DNA of 64,000 bases from Deltaproteobacteria bacterium. GTDB taxonomy: Bacteria > Desulfobacterota > GWC2-55-46. Positions 61,226 to 64,000 of this stretch are shown here, piece by piece. The DNA lies in contig JACRCL010000014.1 of assembly GCA_016219015.1 (NCBI GenBank), positions 1-64,000 of the forward strand, given 5' to 3'. The notes beneath the pieces are model-generated. The model was not told the DNA's origin. It ran no database searches and saw only the letters and a list, made by a program, of their open reading frames with translations. Position 1 is the stretch's first letter. Every line of letters starts with the position of its first letter. The position numbers and the translations under genes are program-made.

Positions 61226-63829
61226 ATGAGGCTCGATAAGTTCACCATCAAGTCCCAGGAGGCCCTTCAGGAGGCCCAGTCCCGCACGGAGGCCAACGAG
61301 CAGCAGGAGGTCTCCGTCGAGCAGTTCCTCCTCGTGCTTATCGAGCAGGAGGGCGGGGTAGTCGCCCCCATACTCCAGAGGATAGGGGTGAACATAAGGC
61401 TCCTTAAGACACAGCTCCAGGACGCGGTAAAAAAGGGGCCGAAGGTCTACGGCGCCGCGGCCGAGACCTATGTATCTCAGGCCCTGAAGACCGTCCTCGA
61501 TTCCGCGCTCAAGGAGGCGCGGGAGATGAAGGACGAGTTCGTCTCCGTGGAGCACATCCTCCTCGCCATATCGGAAGAGAAGGGGACCGAGGCCTCGAAG
61601 GTGCTCGCATCCCACGGAGTTACGAAAGACACGATATTCAAGGCCATGACCGCCATAAGGGGCACCCAGCGGGTGACCGACCAGATGCCGGAGGAGAAGT
61701 ACCAGGCGACCTCGAAATACACGCGCGACCTCGTCGAGCTGGCGCGGAGCAACAAGCTCGACCCGGTCATCGGGAGGGACGACGAGATAAGGAGGGTTAT
61801 ACAGGTGCTCTCCCGCCGGACGAAGAACAACCCCGTGCTCATTGGAGAGGCGGGCGTTGGAAAGACGGCTATAGTCGAGGGGCTCGCCCAGAGGATAGTC
61901 GGCGGCGACGTGCCGGAGACCCTCAAGAACAAAAGGCTCCTCGCCCTCGACCTCGGCTCGCTGATCGCGGGCACGAAGTACAGGGGCGAGTTCGAGGATA
62001 GATTAAAGGCGCTCTTACGCGAGATAACCGACGCGCAGGGCGAGATAATAATATTCATAGACGAGCTCCACACCCTCGTGGGCGCGGGCGCGGCGGAAGG
62101 CGCCATAGACGCCTCGAACATGCTAAAGCCAGCCCTGGCAAGGGGGGAGCTCCGGTGCGTCGGAGCCACGACCATAGACGAATACAGGAAATACATCGAG
62201 AAGGACGCCGCCCTTGAGCGGAGGTTCCAGCCGATAACGGTCGGCGAGCCTTCGGTCGAGGACACCATCGCGATCCTCCGCGGCCTGAAGGAGAGGTACG
62301 AGGTCCACCACGGCGTGAGGATAGCTGACGCCGCGATAGTGGCGGCCGCGACCCTTTCGAAGAGGTATATATCCGACAGGTTCCTCCCGGACAAGGCCAT
62401 TGACCTTATGGACGAGGCGGCCTCGCGCCTGAGGATAGAGATAGATTCGATGCCCACGGAGATAGACGAGATCGAAAGGAGGGTCATCCAGCTCGAGATA
62501 GAAAAGCAGGCGCTCCTGAAAGAGACGGACAGGGCCTCGCTCGACAGGCTTGAGAAGATAGAAAAGGAGCTGGCTGACCTGAAAGAAGAGAGCGGCGCGC
62601 TTAAGCTCCACTGGCAGCACGAAAAAGAGGTGATCGGCCGCATAAGGGATACCAAGAAGAAGATAGAGGAGGTAAAGACCCAGGCCGCTCAGGCTGAAAG
62701 GCTCGGCGAGCTCGGCAAGGCCGCCGAGCTCAAGTACGGAAGGCTTTCAGAGCTTCAGAAGACGCTGGAGGCCGGCCAGGAGAGGCTCGCGGAGCTGCAG
62801 GGAGACAAGAGGATGCTCAAGGAAGAGGTCGACGACGAGGACATAGCCCTGATAGTGTCGCGCTGGACCGGCATACCGGTATCGAGGATGATGGAGGGCG
62901 AAAGGGCCAAGCTCCTGAAGATGGAGGACTCGCTCAAACGACGCGTCATCGGGCAGGACGACGCCCTGAGGGCGGTATCAAACGCGGTAAGGAGGGCGCG
63001 CGCCGGGCTGCAGGACGTGAACATGCCCATAGGCTCTTTCATATTCCTCGGCCCCACGGGCGTGGGGAAGACCGAGACCGCGAGGGCGCTGGCCGGGTTC
63101 CTCTTTGACGACGAGCGCGCAATGGTGCGTATCGACATGAGCGAGTTCATGGAGAAGCACTCCGTAGCCCGGCTCATAGGCGCGCCCCCCGGCTACGTGG
63201 GCTACGAGGAAGGCGGGTACTTAACCGAGGCCGTAAGGAGGAGGCCGTATTCGGTCGTCCTTTTCGACGAGATTGAAAAGGCCCACCCCGAGGTCTTCAA
63301 CCTGCTCCTCCAGATACTCGACGACGGCAGGCTTACAGACGGCCACGGCAGGACCATAGACTTCAAGAATACCGTCATCATAATGACCTCCAACCTCGGG
63401 AGCCAGTACCTGACCGAGCTCGGGGAAAAGGACTACGAGGAGATAAGGAGCAGGGTGATGGAGACGCTCCGGGCGACCTTCAAGCCCGAGTTCCTCAACC
63501 GCATCGACGATATAATCATATTCCACCCGCTAACGGAGGAGCATATGAAGGGCATCGTCGAGATACAGATAGGTCTTCTTAAAAAGCTCCTTAAGGAGAA
63601 GAACGTGGATATAACCCTTACGGACAGGGCGCGCGAGTACCTCGCCGAGAAGGGGTACGACCCGGTCTTCGGGGCAAGGTCGCTTAAGAGGCTCATACAG
63701 AGGGAGGTGCAGGACGTCCTTGCGCTCAAGTTCCTCGAAGGGGAGTTCGGCGAGGACTCGGTTGTAGCCATCGACTGTGAGGGCGAGGCCCTTACCTTTA
63801 AAAAGGCCGCCCCGGCCTTCGTAAGGTAG
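61226..63829 (+). CDS. clpB: ClpB disaggregase (HSP100)
   Basis: A hexameric ATP-driven protein disaggregase that works with DnaK. Length 867 aa. The N-terminal Clp repeat domain is about 1-145. NBD1 has Walker [10 protein letters not shown] and Walker [12 protein letters not shown]. The coiled-coil M-domain (about 410-525) distinguishes ClpB from ClpA/ClpC. NBD2 has GPTGVGKTE and sensor and arginine-finger motifs through [10 protein letters not shown]. There is no IGL/F loop for ClpP. AAAAGGAG precedes the ATG. Confidence 0.97.
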   Translation: MRLDKFTIKSQEALQEAQSRTEANEQQEVSVEQFLLVLIEQEGGVVAPILQRIGVNIRLLKTQLQDAVKKGPKVYGAAAETYVSQALKTVLDSALKEAREMKDEFVSVEHILLAISEEKGTEASKVLASHGVTKDTIFKAMTAIRGTQRVTDQMPEEKYQATSKYTRDLVELARSNKLDPVIGRDDEIRRVIQVLSRRTKNNPVLIGEAGVGKTAIVEGLAQRIVGGDVPETLKNKRLLALDLGSLIAGTKYRGEFEDRLKALLREITDAQGEIIIFIDELHTLVGAGAAEGAIDASNMLKPALARGELRCVGATTIDEYRKYIEKDAALERRFQPITVGEPSVEDTIAILRGLKERYEVHHGVRIADAAIVAAATLSKRYISDRFLPDKAIDLMDEAASRLRIEIDSMPTEIDEIERRVIQLEIEKQALLKETDRASLDRLEKIEKELADLKEESGALKLHWQHEKEVIGRIRDTKKKIEEVKTQAAQAERLGELGKAAELKYGRLSELQKTLEAGQERLAELQGDKRMLKEEVDDEDIALIVSRWTGIPVSRMMEGERAKLLKMEDSLKRRVIGQDDALRAVSNAVRRARAGLQDVNMPIGSFIFLGPTGVGKTETARALAGFLFDDERAMVRIDMSEFMEKHSVARLIGAPPGYVGYEEGGYLTEAVRRRPYSVVLFDEIEKAHPEVFNLLLQILDDGRLTDGHGRTIDFKNTVIIMTSNLGSQYLTELGEKDYEEIRSRVMETLRATFKPEFLNRIDDIIIFHPLTEEHMKGIVEIQIGLLKKLLKEKNVDITLTDRAREYLAEKGYDPVFGARSLKRLIQREVQDVLALKFLEGEFGEDSVVAIDCEGEALTFKKAAPAFVR

Positions 63830-63900
63830 GGCAAGGGGGGAGCGCGCGCGTCAAGGCAGTGGCGTAGAAGGGGCTTTTAGCGCCGCGGATATAAGGGTTC

Positions 63901-63929
63901 TTGACAAAAACCTTATTATAAAATAAATT
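63901..63929 (+). promoter_or_regulatory. Sigma-70 promoter near the right edge
   Basis: TTGACA, 17-bp spacer, TAAATT. It points out of the window. CGGAGG at 63969-63974, followed by a TTG at 63983, could start the next gene, and the sequence GGAGGtatCCTCC would hide that ribosome-binding site in a hairpin. Confidence 0.5.
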
Positions 63930-64000
63930 ATGGAAATGGCTTCGAAATATCCTAAAAACCCGCTCGCACGGAGGTATCCTCCTTGTCGCCCATAAGACGG

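Noticed and set aside
63930-63995. 21-codon ORF MEMASKYP... after the last promoter
   Set aside because: Its ATG touches the -10 box, so it would lie upstream of the transcription start. The TTG at 63983 is a better start for the next gene, but only six codons are visible, so no CDS is called.
1-64000. CRISPR arrays, IS elements with transposase, rRNA operon
   Set aside because: No regularly spaced short repeats, no transposase-like ORF and no rRNA motifs were found anywhere in the window.

Overview
The window reads as a piece of a GC-rich bacterial chromosome around the replication origin. The likely source is a deltaproteobacterium-like lineage (Desulfobacterota or a neighbouring phylum). 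This is inferred from gene content: a sigma-54 response regulator, bactofilin next to ParAB, a DUF4388/PATAN protein, L-lysine 2,3-aminomutase, a ubiCADG cluster and many palindromic intergenic repeats. No marker here fixes the taxon. There are no rRNA genes, CRISPR arrays, transposases or phage structural genes.

Layout. 0.3-3.2 kb: a sigma-54 response regulator, then a textbook -24/-12 promoter with an upstream inverted repeat and a CRP/FNR-like site in front of a secreted protein of unknown function. 3.2-11 kb: a cysteine-cluster/SEC-C protein, formate-THF ligase, a giant LplT-PlsC-acyl-ACP synthetase fusion, and a REC-GAF-GGDEF regulator. 11-22 kb: an RCC1-repeat lipoprotein, cupin, isoaspartyl peptidase, YprB-like exonuclease, ArsR regulator, cytochrome c-prime-like protein, TypA, a PAS/GGDEF/EAL protein and a DJ-1/PfpI protein. 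22-34 kb: endonuclease V, ClC transporter, IlvE, then the segregation block bactofilin-parB-parA-rsmG-mnmG with three perfect parS palindromes, followed by a DksA-type protein, ApbE, MltG and RuvX. 34-46 kb: tRNA-Val(CAC), a possible 6S-like RNA behind a perfect sigma-70 promoter, a CI-type regulator, ubiC-ubiA-ubiD-ubiG, pyrF, pyrE, the merR-kamA-orf66 operon, an unidentified candidate structured RNA, an FmdE-domain protein, fructose-bisphosphatase, a CDF-like transporter and an NmrA-like protein. 46-54 kb: the origin cluster, all on the minus strand (dnaA, dnaN, rpmH, rnpA, yidD, yidC, mnmE), with DnaA boxes on both sides of dnaA. 54-64 kb: glutamate dehydrogenase, a DUF4388-TPR-AAA-TM protein coupled to glnE, and clpB.

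The most unusual signal lies between the genes. Four families of 106-157 bp palindromic repeats recur. Three families sit directly after stop codons in the same orientation relative to the upstream gene, and one of them supplies the stop codon of dnaA and of orf66. The fourth, MITE-like family sits 15-22 bp upstream of two start codons (ilvE and rpmH) in the same orientation. Several genes (dksA-like, arsR, glnE, the CDF-like gene) have a -10 box only 6-8 bases before the ATG and no Shine-Dalgarno sequence, which suggests leaderless mRNAs.

Start codons were moved from the ORF track where a ribosome-binding site, promoter or family alignment argued for it (fhs, yprB, GGDEF/EAL protein, pfpI, mnmG, dksA-like, ubiC, dnaA, glnE). 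All identifications come from reading the sequence; no database search was run.
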